Source: Symbiodinium sp. CCMP2592
Taxonomy: Eukaryota; Sar; Dinophyceae; Suessiales; Symbiodiniaceae
Direction of reading: 5' to 3'
Assembly: GCA_905221615.1 (NCBI GenBank)
Contig: CAJNDT010004724.1
Span: 248,001 to 312,000 of the forward strand
Length of the DNA stretch: 64,000 nucleotides
The notes below the pieces were generated by a model. The model saw only the letters and a program-made list of their open reading frames with translations. It did no database searches and was not told the origin of the DNA. A program made the position numbers and the translations under genes. Position 1 is the stretch's first letter. Each line of letters opens with the position of its first letter. Of the stretch, positions 19,601 through 28,830 are shown one piece after another.

Positions 19601-19789
19601 CTTCTCGGGACCCGAGCTCCTCCGCTACACGCGGCTGTGCCACGCCATCACCTACGCGAGCCGCCAGGGGCTCACGCCGAGGGCGAGTGTGGCTCTGCGA
19701 CGCCGACGACCCGCACTTTTCCTTCCGTGAAGCACCTGTACGTCGGGGCCTCCCGGGCCACGAGCGCGGAGCTGCTCTCCGTGTGCTGA
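16670..19789 (+). pseudogene. Polymerase B-HNH-Pif1-type helicase multidomain protein, multiply frameshifted
   Basis: A single coding sense runs about 1,040 codons but changes frame near 17388, 17520, 18390, 19145 and twice near 19685-19715. Order: N-terminal region with VYSDFDAICP and VACCVYRDHAFFYR; HNH nuclease at about 17668-17820 (CALCG, EADHIVPVHQAY, ALCMECHASKT); polymerase palm motifs KLSVNALIGLW (18300) and LKTDCLVF (18582; TD kept, final Ser replaced by Cys); helicase with Walker A SGMPGTGKTHLAK (18825), LVVEEV, LLLGDFRQLPAV (19096), LTENQRS, ITYASRQGLT and LYVGASRAT (19736). Helicase and HNH are clear; the polymerase assignment rests on two motifs and context. It would replicate the element. 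The upstream sequence from about 16590 also reads as coding in frame, so the start may be earlier. Confidence 0.8.
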
Positions 19790-19802
19790 TCGGCGCGCGA
19801 CG

Positions 19803-19858
19803 AAAAAGGTGCCCCAATTTCGGTGCGCGAGAAAATAGGGCACCTTTTTAGGGCACCT
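19803..19858. repeat. Second copy of the AGGTGCCC palindrome
   Basis: AAAAAGGTGCCCCAATTT pairs with AAAATAGGGCACCTTTTT. CTCCGGATA follows, as in the copy at 10201-10266. It lies 14 bp after the helicase stop. The outer part of the left arm is missing here. Confidence 0.8.
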
Positions 19859-20279
19859 CCTCCGGATACAAGCGCAATCCACCGAGCTGCAAAAAAAAGG
19901 GCAGCGTTCCGTTCCCCGACAGCTCCCCGCGAGGGAGGCTGAGAGGGTATCCCGCCCAGGCACACAGGCCTGGCGGGGGAGCGAGGCTTCGGAGGCGCCC
20001 CATTCCCTGGACGCCTTCCCGGTGCCTCACGGACCGGCGCGAGCTTCATCGGTGGCTGGCGGTTACTGATACCCTGCCAATTGAGCCTTGAACAGTCAGG
20101 CACCACCTCCACTCGCTGGGACCGCCGTGCCACAACCTAGAGCCTCTCCCTGCAGCGAGGATCATCAGCACTAGGCCCCGGCTCAGCGTGCCCCACTAGG
20201 ATAGAGTAGAGTAGACGGCGCGGCGGGTGCGCGGCGAGACGGCGGGTGCGCGGTGGGAGGTGCTGAATCGGGTGCTGAA
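19859..20279. other. Spacer between last gene and right terminal repeat
   Basis: No gene was recognised. The end (20212-20262) repeats GGCGGGTGCGCGG. The reverse complement of this motif also occurs at about 9335-9360 and 10166-10190 as GCGCACCCGCCGTCGCGCG. Confidence 0.5.
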
Positions 20280-20774
20280 TTGGGTGCTGAATCGCGAGGT
20301 GCTGAATGAGGTGCTGAATTGGGTGCTGAATCGCAAGGTGCTGAATCGGGTGCTGAATTGCGCGACAGGACTGCGCGCAGGTGAAAGCACGCTCTCTCTC
20401 TGGACGGTTTCCCCACCCCGCCCTCCGTTCCTGCTGAGAGGATCACGGATCTAAAATTTCGAGAGGACCTCGGAGGCCTTATCGGCTCTAAACTGCAACA
20501 GAGTGAAGTTTCGGGTCGAACAGGAGCTACGCTACAGCCGATTTCGTTGAAGGAAATCTGCGAGGGAGGAAGTCGAACAGAGAGCGAACGGAGCGGAGCG
20601 AACTGCAGTGAGCGAGTGGAGCGAGCGAAAAACGGAGCGCTAGCGGAGTCCGCGAGCGAGCGGAACGAGCGAAACTAGAGCCGATAAGGCCTCCGAGGTC
20701 CTCTCGAAATTTTAGATCCGTGATCCTCTCAGCAGGAACGGAGGGCGGGGTGGGGAAACCGTCCAGAGAGAGAG
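20280..20774. repeat. Right terminal inverted repeat with internal hairpin
   Basis: The reverse complement matches 5604-6222 with only scattered differences and one deletion of about 124 bp. Like the left end, it contains both arms of a snapback: TCTCTCTCTGGACGG... near 20394 and its complement ending at 20774. The deletion has shortened the outer arm to about 100 bp. GTGCTGAAT decamers precede it. Confidence 0.9.
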
Positions 20775-20781
20775 CTCCAGC
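20775..20781. repeat. Right target-site duplication (CTCCAGC)
   Basis: Identical to 5597-5603 and directly adjoining the last base of the right inverted repeat. Confidence 0.7.
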
Positions 20782-22330
20782 TTGCGTATTGTGTCTCAGA
20801 GAAAGAGTGGAACTGAGGAAGATGTTCAGGACAGTGGCTGCAGATGCGAGGATTTGCGCTAGAAGAAGGATTCCCACAACAGGTACAGCAGTTGGTAATT
20901 ACGCATGCAGGTCTTAGAGACGGCGAAAGCCACAAACAGAGAAAATCTTGGTTGGCCTTGTGGAGATGAAGCATGAGCTTAGTTAAGATAAACGGATTTG
21001 GATTCGTTGAGGCCACTTCGTCTCTTCTGTGTTCCGCCGAAACGTGCACGGCTTGTTCCGGCCATGGTTTTTTTTTCGTTCGACTACGCTGAGGGTGAGT
21101 TTAGACAATCCTGGAGTTCCCGCTGTATGGACTCACAGGCTTCACTCTCTCCCCCCTTGAAGTCCCCATTTAGCCTCTCCTAATTAGGAGGGAACTCTAA
21201 AGCCGCCCTTTAAGCCCTTTTGAAAGTCTTCGAAGGGGCTTAAAGAGGCTTCACGGGGGTTTCTTGACTCCGAGGCCGATGCTTTTGGAAAGTGTCTCTG
21301 GCAAAGTTGGAATCGATTGAAACGGTTTGTCTGCAGAAGTTGGTCGATTTTTGGAGATGGACCACCCCCACAAAAGGGAGCTTAAGCCGTCCTTTAAGCC
21401 GCTTTAAAGCCCCCTTTAAAGGGGTTTTCCCTAGAGGGGCGGGAGGCAAAGGGTCGAAGCCTTTAAGCCCCCTTAAAGCTCCCTTTAAGCCCCCCTTTAA
21501 GTCCCCCTTCGCCCCCCTTTTGCCCCCCTTTAAGCCTTCCGGAAGCCCGGGCGCGGCAGCAGCTCATGTGCACGCAGTCGTTGTAGCACTTCGTAGTCAC
21601 AGTGGTCTTGCAAGTTCTGATTGCTGGCAAGTGGTCGTGCAAGTTCTACTGCTGTCACGTGTCCCTTGCCTGATTTGACGTCGCAGTGTTCTGTGCCAGT
21701 GGCACTTGCTTGACCATGCTTGAACGTCAGTGTTTGTAGAAGTGTGTTTTTTTGTTTTAAACTTGACTATCGCCTGTTCTGTCTGTGTTTGTTTGCACAT
21801 TTTCTTGCTTTGAACGTTGAGGTCCGCTTGGTGGTGTCACTGCCTAGAGCTCGTCGTTTTTTGCAAACTGCGCAGGAGCGACGATTGCAGCCGCTGATGC
21901 ATTGGCAAGCTGCTGTGACTTTGTTTCTTCTTGCAAAGGCATGTTCTTGTTGTTGTGTGTTGCAACGCCGTCCTGGACACGGTAGCAGGCGCTGTTTTAC
22001 TCAGATGTCGAAGTCTTTTGGCTTTTGGTTTCAAGTTGCTGTTACTTGTCCTTGCCGTCACAGTTGTGGACGCGGCAGCAGGCGTTCATGTGCCTGCAAG
22101 ACGTCGCAGCCTTTTTTGGTTCTTGTACTGGTAGTAGCACTTCGTGGTCACATGGTCTTGCAAGTTCTGCTTGCTGTCAATAAGCTCCCCTTCGTCGAAG
22201 ATCTGGGGCCCAGCCCCAGTTCCCAAGCCTTCGAATCCTGCAAGCGTAGGGATTGAAGGAGATTTCAGCGGGAATGAACCCAAGGTACTGGCGTGGACAG
22301 GGAAATGTTTGGGTCCCTTACGCCATGGGG
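20782..22330. other. Gene-free spacer with CCCTTTAAG repeats
   Basis: From about 21180 to 21545 the phrases CCCTTTAAGCCC and CTTTAAGCCG recur about a dozen times at irregular spacing. Around 21560-22150, GTAGCACTTCGTAGTCAC and GTAGCACTTCGTGGTCAC with GTCTTGCAAGTTCTG recur about 550 bp apart, an older duplication. No gene is supported. Confidence 0.5.
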
Positions 22331-22334
22331 CCAA

Positions 22335-23160
22335 GTCTAATTAAGGCAATAAATGTCGCCATCCGAGCCTCTGGGTCCCCGTGACGCTGCCACGTGCAGA
22401 TGTAGTCTATCTGCGTCGCCAACGATCCATTCTCAAAAGTCCGGCATTTGCTTGGTGCCGATTTGCCCCATGTGTTCAGGGTGGCTGTCCCTCTGCAGAG
22501 CCTCCATTTCCAGATCCGGGCCCCTTGCAGTTTGCAAGATCCCCCGACCGTTCAAACCTGCCAGCGGTCGGCAGGTGGAGTTGAGATCCGCTCCCAGCAC
22601 CAGGACATTCCGAGACGGTATCCCTTTCAGTAAAAGGCGCAGTTTGGTCCAGAAATTATGCCGCTGCTGCTGAACTCGGTCGTCGCTGCGGCCATTCCGA
22701 ACATATTGGTATCCAGCCACTATATCCAGCATCGCTTGTCTGGAGGTATATCGAAGATGTAGCAGCCGTCCTGGCATCCAGACAACATGACTCGATCCTT
22801 GTCCATTCTGCTTCTCTGCATAAACGCCGCCACTCCACTGTAGCGGTTGGAACGGTCCGGAACAGAAATTGCTAGCCACTGTGGTAGCAGCCAGCGCTTC
22901 TCTTCCTTCCCCAATCCCCAATGTGTCTCTTGCACGATAACTATGTCCACTGAGCATCGTTAGTCCAGCCAGTCCACGAAAATATCATACAGTTCCTGTG
23001 TGAATCCTCCGATATTCATACTCATTATGTGCAGTCGCGATCTTGGCTTACAGGAGGGTGTGATTTCACAGTGGCAGCTGATTGATCCGAGTGCGTCTCC
23101 AGCACCTGCACTCCCAGTGACTGCGTTGTCCTCCAGCTGCCTCTGTACCATATTCCTCCG
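22335..23160 (-). pseudogene. LINE endonuclease (EEP family) fragment
   Basis: On the minus strand, peptide runs through shifted frames: LHIMSMNIGGFTQELYDIFV, DIVIVQETHWGLGKEEKRWL, YSGVAAFMQRSRM, FWTKLRLLLKGIPSRNVLVL then GADLNST, and finally ATQIDYICTW. The order N, QET, GADLN, QIDY is that of the exonuclease-endonuclease-phosphatase domain of non-LTR retrotransposons, which nicks target DNA. No reverse transcriptase follows, so it is an isolated dead fragment. The D/N/H residues at the far C-terminus (HLPL) are not visible. Confidence 0.75.
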
Positions 23161-23299
23161 TTCGCTTCCGCACGTCTTTTAGCTCGCCGGTAGGCGCGCT
23201 TGCGGCTGGTACTCCAGAGTTCTCCTGGGAGCCCCCGTCCAGAAGTTTTTGCCCCATTCGGAGCTTCCGGGACCGGAGTGGAGCGGTCACCAACCCTCG

Positions 23300-24040
23300 A
23301 GTCTATCCCCTGTAGGCTCGTCAGTCATTCCAGGTGAGGATCGCCGGATTTGGGACCGGCGCGGCTGGGCCGTGTTCATCCCTTCGATTCCTTCGATAGC
23401 AGAATGAAAGCAGTGTCAGCACAAAAATGGCTATGCACGCAGCTCCTCGGACCATGTTGTGAGAAGAAGCTACTTCCTGCTCCTCATGGTCCAGCCGAGA
23501 CCCTTAGTAGCAGTAGCAGTCGTCGTCGTAGTAGCAGTAGCAGTGGCAATTGGATTGGTAGTAGTTGGAGAAGCAGCACGCGGAGCGAAATGAATTGAGC
23601 AGAACAGGAGATCGGTACTGAACCTAGTAGCGCTCCAGATGCCGGTTACAGCTCTAACCGAACCAGCCCCTACTTGACATTCTGGCAGCGCAGCACTCAG
23701 GGTTTTGGGTCTCACTGTATTATAAATCATACTATACTAGTACTATAATCATACAAAAACTATGTACATCTACTTCTAGTTACGGCACAGCCTATGTGCT
23801 CTTTGCGGGGAGGCCCGTACCCCGGTTTCTTTCTGCCCTTACTTAGCCTATGGGCTTTTCTTGTTTCGGGCTTCTTGTCTTCTTTTCTTGGCTCTTCAGG
23901 CTTCTTGCCGCTTCTGGCCCTTGTACCTCCTAACCTGCCTCTTGTGAAACTTACTTGCTATGTACCTACCATAACGGTGCAATCATCGTATTTTTTTAAA
24001 TCATAATGGTATTAGAAATGAATATGATAATGTCAACCTC
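23300..24040. other. No gene recognised
   Basis: A short AGTAGCAGT-type trinucleotide tract lies at about 23507-23550. A TATAGTACTA-rich stretch begins near 23715. Confidence 0.5.
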
Positions 24041-24380
24041 CTATTAATAACCCGCCCCCTCGATTGATTTGGCGCCCGGGGTGGGGGGGATTGATTATTG
24101 AGGGGGGGTCGGTCGTCGTAGTACAGTAGTATAGTATCACAATAGTACAGTAGTACAGTAGTATAGTACACTAGCAGTACAGTAGTAGCATAGCCTCTGA
24201 GTCCAGCTCTTCCGGCGGACAAGGCGCGTTTGGTAAAGTACCAGCAATGAACAATGATCCTGCTGTCCTCTCCCTCCTCCTTTGAAAGACGAAGCTTTTG
24301 CAAGCAAGGGCATGGCTGCTAAAGGTAGGTTATTCCAATCAACGACTCTGCTCCCACAGCTTGCTTTTCTTTTGAATCCA

Positions 24381-24826
24381 GAGCTTTCCCAATGAAGGGC
24401 TTGGCCTGTAAAGCCTGCTGTCCTTTTCAAGGCCACTTTAAAGGCACCACCAAAAGGCCTTCCCCGGCGGGAGTTTATAATTTAGGGGGTGTTTATTATT
24501 GCGAAGAACGGCCTTTGTTAGTACTCCATCAGGATGGATTGATTTTTGGCTCCGGGAATAAGGAACTTTATTAAGGAAGGCATGGTTTCTGAGGCCCTCT
24601 AAATCTGCGGTTTCGGAGTCCCGTGGCTTTGGAAGCTAAAGCTTTCCCAATGAAGGGCTTGGCTTCTAAAGCAAAAGGCCCTCCCCGGCGGGAGTTTATA
24701 ATTGAGGGGGCTTTATAATTGCGAAGAACGGCCTTTGTTAGTACTCCATCAAGATGGATTGATTTTTGGCTCCGGGAATAAGGAATTTTATTAAGGAGGG
24801 CATGGTTTCTGAGGCCTTCTAAATCT
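24381..24826. repeat. Imperfect tandem duplication, units about 190-230 bp
   Basis: TTTCCCAATGAAGGGCTTGG occurs at about 24386 and 24644. Both are followed by CCCCGGCGGGAGTTTATAAT, then CGGCCTTTGTTAGTACTCCA and ATTTTTGGCTCCGGGAATAA. The second unit lacks about 35 bp. Related TTTATAATTGAGGGGG phrases recur at 25027-25090. Confidence 0.85.
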
Positions 24827-24827
24827 G

Positions 24828-24962
24828 AGTAGCTGCAGTTTCTCTCTCTCTCTCTCTCTCTGCAGACCTGAAGCAGTCGTAGTAGTTGCAGTTTCTCTCT
24901 TTCTGGACATCAAGCAGTCCTAGTAGCTGCAGTTTCTCTCCTTTTTTCTCTCTCTCTCTCTC
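24828..24962. repeat. Three tandem units of AGCTGCAGTTTCTCTCT
   Basis: GTAGCTGCAGTTTCTCTCT / GTAGTTGCAGTTTCTCTCT / GTAGCTGCAGTTTCTCTCC begin units of about 60 bp, with CT microsatellites expanded in the first and third. Confidence 0.8.
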
Positions 24963-25414
24963 AACCAACACACAACAACACAGAACAAGAAGTATCTAGT
25001 TTCGGGGATTTGGGCCGGCAGGTTTTGTAATTGAGGGGGGGTTTATAATTGAGTTCCGGGGGTGGGGTTTTATAATTGAGGGGGTATTTATAAAAAGTAG
25101 GTCAACATTAATGGTACTGCAATAGTATTATGAGCTTTACGAGGCAGGGCGGCTTCGGCTCGCGGTCATTTGTCGGGTGTGTGCGGGTGCAGGGCTCCGA
25201 CGATTCAGACAACGGTTGTTTTCCATATACAGTACACTCAGAGTCGTGTATCCAAAAAGTATAATGCAGTATAGCTGATAATACGATAAGAGTAGCTTAA
25301 TACTAAACGTCTAATACGATTATAGTATTATGATAGTACCGTTATGGCATGATTATAGTACTAGTATAGTAGTATTATTATAGTACAGATATTGTACGAC
25401 AGGCTCTCGAGTCA

Positions 25415-25461
25415 TACCCTAAATCCTAAACCCCGAACCCTAAACCCTAAACCCTAAACCC
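25415..25461. repeat. Interstitial telomere-type repeat (CCCTAAA)n
   Basis: Six adjacent CCCTAAA-like units, three of them perfect. This is the complement of TTTAGGG, the plant/dinoflagellate telomere unit. It lies inside a TAGTATAGTA-rich stretch. Confidence 0.85.
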
Positions 25462-25892
25462 GGGGATCTGGGATCTGAGGCTTGGGCTTGGCTCGGGACA
25501 CTCGGCTTTGGAGGGTCGAAGTTTTGGGCCCTCGGCTTGGTACAAGTCGCAGTCGTAGCAGAGTAAACGCATAGTATAGTGTTGATATAGTATTCGTGTA
25601 GTATTTGTATGGAACTTTTTTGGTACCACTATAGTGCTATTATGGTACTATTATAGTACTATTCAGTACCATTAACCATGATAGCACTAATTATTGCATT
25701 ATTATATTCGCTATTATGTTGTTGCTACAGTAGTATGCGGTGCTCGTACTAGTACCGTCAAAGTAGAGACATAATCTGGTACGTTAGTATAGTACCAAGA
25801 CAGCAAAGCACCGAATAAGCCTTGAAAATGAAGAAGCAGCTATGCACCAAGCCAGGGCGATACGTTCGTAGTACCCGTGGCACAAGCAAGAG

Positions 25893-25894
25893 CG

Positions 25895-25970
<76 letters not shown>

Positions 25971-26019
25971 CAGTAGCAGTAGCAGTAGCAGTAGTAGTAG
26001 TAGTAGTAGAAGAAGCAGT
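25893..26019. repeat. (AGT)n / (AGC)n trinucleotide microsatellite
   Basis: About 40 units, pure AGT at first and then AGC-interrupted. The long poly-Ser, poly-Val and poly-Leu frames here are repeat translations. Confidence 0.95.
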
Positions 26020-26030
26020 AGCAGTAGCAT

Positions 26031-27560
26031 TATCGTCCTCCTCCGCCTATGCTGGCGGGCATGGTTGTGGTAGTGGCATTGACCGTGTTCCTAACACAGG
26101 TACGAGCATCAGGTACAACCCTCGTGGGCCCAGGCTACTCCCTTCTTCCTGAGAGCTTGGCAGTCGAAAATGCCCCGAATGACGGAGCGAATGTCCTAGA
26201 AACTCTGTGTGATTGTTGTTGAGAACAACACTTGTTTGCAAGTTTTTGCAGCTTCGTTTAGGACTTACAGTGTGAGATTCAGCAGTTTGCAGGACGAGCG
26301 GCTGCGTGGAACCCACAACAGCCTTTGGCTCGTAGACGTGTCAGTGAATGCTGTTTTTGGCTGTTACCAACATCGGATGTTTGCTTGATTTAGAAACCTG
26401 TTGTAGCTGTTGGTCAGTTGGTCATGTTCAAGATATTGGTGCTGCATAGTTTCCAAGAGACTTTCCTGTCGTCAATGCGCGAGTGCAATGCCTGAAAACT
26501 TTATGAATTGTGTTGGTTGTTTAATACGCACTGTGGGTTTTTAGGGCCGATCACTGGCGAGGAACTCACGACTCACGGTAGCAATGTTGGCTAGTTTCGC
26601 GCATGTTTTGATACTGGAACATGTATAGAAATTGAAATTGTGGGGGTTAGTCAGTTTCTAATCGGCATGCAAAATTGCCAGCCACATCTCAGCGACTTGG
26701 TGAGCCTGTACAGTTTAGTGTCAAATGAGTGCTGGCCAAGACACTGACGATCGCATACTTTATGCCGCCGTTTCCTGCTTGCATTTGGGCTTGCAGCTGC
26801 ATTTCGCAATCCGACGAGTTTGTGCCAGGGGCTTGGGTTGTTGCAGACAGTGCGATCACTTGAACGCACCGATTCAGACCAAGCACAACCCCCTGCAAGC
26901 ATTGTCTGATTTCCACGAAGGTCTTTTCGAGTGACCAGTCGTAGATCCACTTCCAAGGTAGCAATGCAAAGTCCCACAATGTGAAAGGTGCTTGTTTTCA
27001 TTCACAAAGCTACTTTTGGATGCTCTGCATAGAACCGTAAGTGCAAAGAACAGGCCCATTCGACTCGAGGTGTTTTGCGGCTTTCAGAAATCGTGCGACC
27101 ATGCCTACACCTTTCGAGGCTTCGCCAAATTTTTGGTGATTTCCAGTATCCCAGAGTTTGGGCGCGTTGCTTCAAATTTTCATTGAGCCGGAGGTCAGGA
27201 GGTGTCGTCGGGGATGCGGAGATTGGCTTGGTGTTTTGAGAGCTGTGTTCGGTGACCGCGGTTGCGAACAGCGGTGAACTTGAATTGGAGGTCTTGCAAC
27301 ATTGAAAGGCTGCCAGTGTGGCACTTGTGCCTTCGGCTAAAGCTTAGCAATGGCGGCAGGCCGTCCATGCGGAGTCCGACGAAGAGGCGAAGAACTCTCC
27401 CCCGACCTCCCGTGGTTGGATGAAGAAGGCCACTTGCTAGATGCTTTCTTCGTTTCGAAGTTGTTTCTAGGGTCCATGAGCCATTTTTGCGATCCGCTTG
27501 GTATTCACGGCGTAAGAAGGACGAAACCCCACCCAAAACATTGTTGAAAGCAGAATGAGT
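26031..27560. other. No gene recognised
   Basis: Short open frames on both strands show no motif and are not preceded by splice-like signals that I trust. Confidence 0.4.
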
Positions 27561-27576
27561 GATGATGGTAGAACCA

Positions 27577-28830
27577 ACAGGACGCTTTTTAAAGTCGTCT
27601 TCGAGCATCTCAGCTCCCTGCAGAATATCATGGCCGATGTGAAGCCAAGGATTCCAGCCCCGTGTCTAAGCCCTGAATCCGCTCTCACGGTTTTTAGAGC
27701 CTTGACTCCTGGAGCCATTGAAGCATGTGTGTGAAGACTGGTTGCACGAAAGTGAGGCTGCTTTGATTGTGACGGTGGGCCTTGGCGTTGCGGGCTTCAT
27801 GGCCATGCCGAAAGCAAGGTGCCCTGGCTGCAACCTGAAGTAAACGGGTCCAAGGCGCAGGGTTTCGGAGCCTCGAATCCCGCCTCGAAGCTCTGAAGCT
27901 TAAGCTGAAGCCGCAACGTGGCATGATTCTCACGAGAAGCCACCGTCAGACACTTACACTGTTGAGGAAAGGCCTCTAGCCTCTGCACGTTTCGGTCGGG
28001 GACAAGTTTGGCTTCTGACCATTGGAACTTCTGAGAACTTCTGAGACAACAGATCAAGTGAACTGAAGCTTCAGAGAGCTCGTCTGTCCTTTCTTGGACC
28101 CGTGCCGAGGAGGTTCTGCCAGGGATTGGATCTCGGCGCCTTCCAGGGCAAGTCCAACCTGGGCTTGGATGCCGAAATGGCTCTGAAGGCTTGTTTCTCG
28201 TTTTAGGGCTCGATGGCTTTGCGGTGGACCACGGGGGAATCCGACGGCAGACAAACGTTGAGCAGCTGCAAAGAGCAATGATCAATGGTTGACCGGCAGT
28301 GAAAAGCAGCGGCTGCTGCACTTCTTCCGAGTTTCCAGGCCGATGCCCTGAAGAGTGTCAAGAAGCACACGGCGGCGCAGAAGATCGTCCTCAAGGCCCG
28401 TGAACTCGTCGGTCTCCGGCCTGGAGATGGCGGGTGTCAGGACATTTAGGAACATTTTCTCGACTTCGAAGTGCTTCGGGCAGGGAGGGGCCAAACCGTC
28501 GATGCTTCTGCCTCCTTTCTGTGAGCTCCCGTCTCATTTTCGAGTGTTGGTTGAGCTGGAAGAAAATAGCAGTGTCGCAGCACAATCATCGAGCTACGGG
28601 ATCAAGCTGCAGAAGGACTGTTATGTTCAACAAGTCCTAAAGCAATGCTTCCACGGCCTACTCATTGGCAGATGTTTGTCAATTCTGGCATCAATCACGG
28701 ACAATTGAATCGTCCCCACGGTGGTACACGATTTAAAACGCACAGTGGATACTGGATTTCTCGGCAAGGCCATGAAGAGCACTGGCCGCAAGTATTCCAA
28801 GCACTACGAGCAGCGCCAGGCATCGTTTCT
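27577..28830 (+). CDS. Probable exons of an unidentified host gene
   Basis: Several short + strand blocks read like protein and are bounded by AG/G-type junctions: LFKVVFEHLSSLQNIMADVK (about 27586-27648), ESEAALIVTVGLGVAGFMAM (about 27741-27800, hydrophobic), LDGFAVDHGGIRRQTNVEQL (about 28208-28290), VKKHTAAQKIVLKARELVGL (about 28354-28420) and VDTGFLGKAMKSTGRKYSKH (about 28745-28815). I do not know the family, and I cannot prove that they belong to one gene. The exon order is inferred. Confidence 0.3.

Larger units (their letters stand above)
5604..20774. mobile_element. Polinton-like endogenous element, 15.2 kb, decaying
   Basis: The element is delimited by inverted repeats (5604-6222 and 20280-20774) and a flanking 7-bp duplication. 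Its length fits the 15-20 kb of Polintons/Polinton-like viruses. Hallmark genes inside are an RVE integrase (14976-15873, minus), a family-B-type polymerase with HNH and helicase domains (16670-19789), an S74-chaperone fibre protein (15878-16573, minus) and a zinc-finger nuclease (7477-8379, minus). Unknown genes fill 10.3-14.9 kb. No jelly-roll capsid, FtsK/A32-like ATPase or adenain-like protease was recognised. Frameshifts in the polymerase-helicase, the integrase and the 10.3-kb gene show that it is an old, defective copy. The terminal repeats are nevertheless still nearly identical. Confidence 0.85.

Noticed and set aside
25758..26152. Poly-Leu, poly-Ser and poly-Val reading frames
   Set aside because: Translations of an AGT/AGC microsatellite in different frames.
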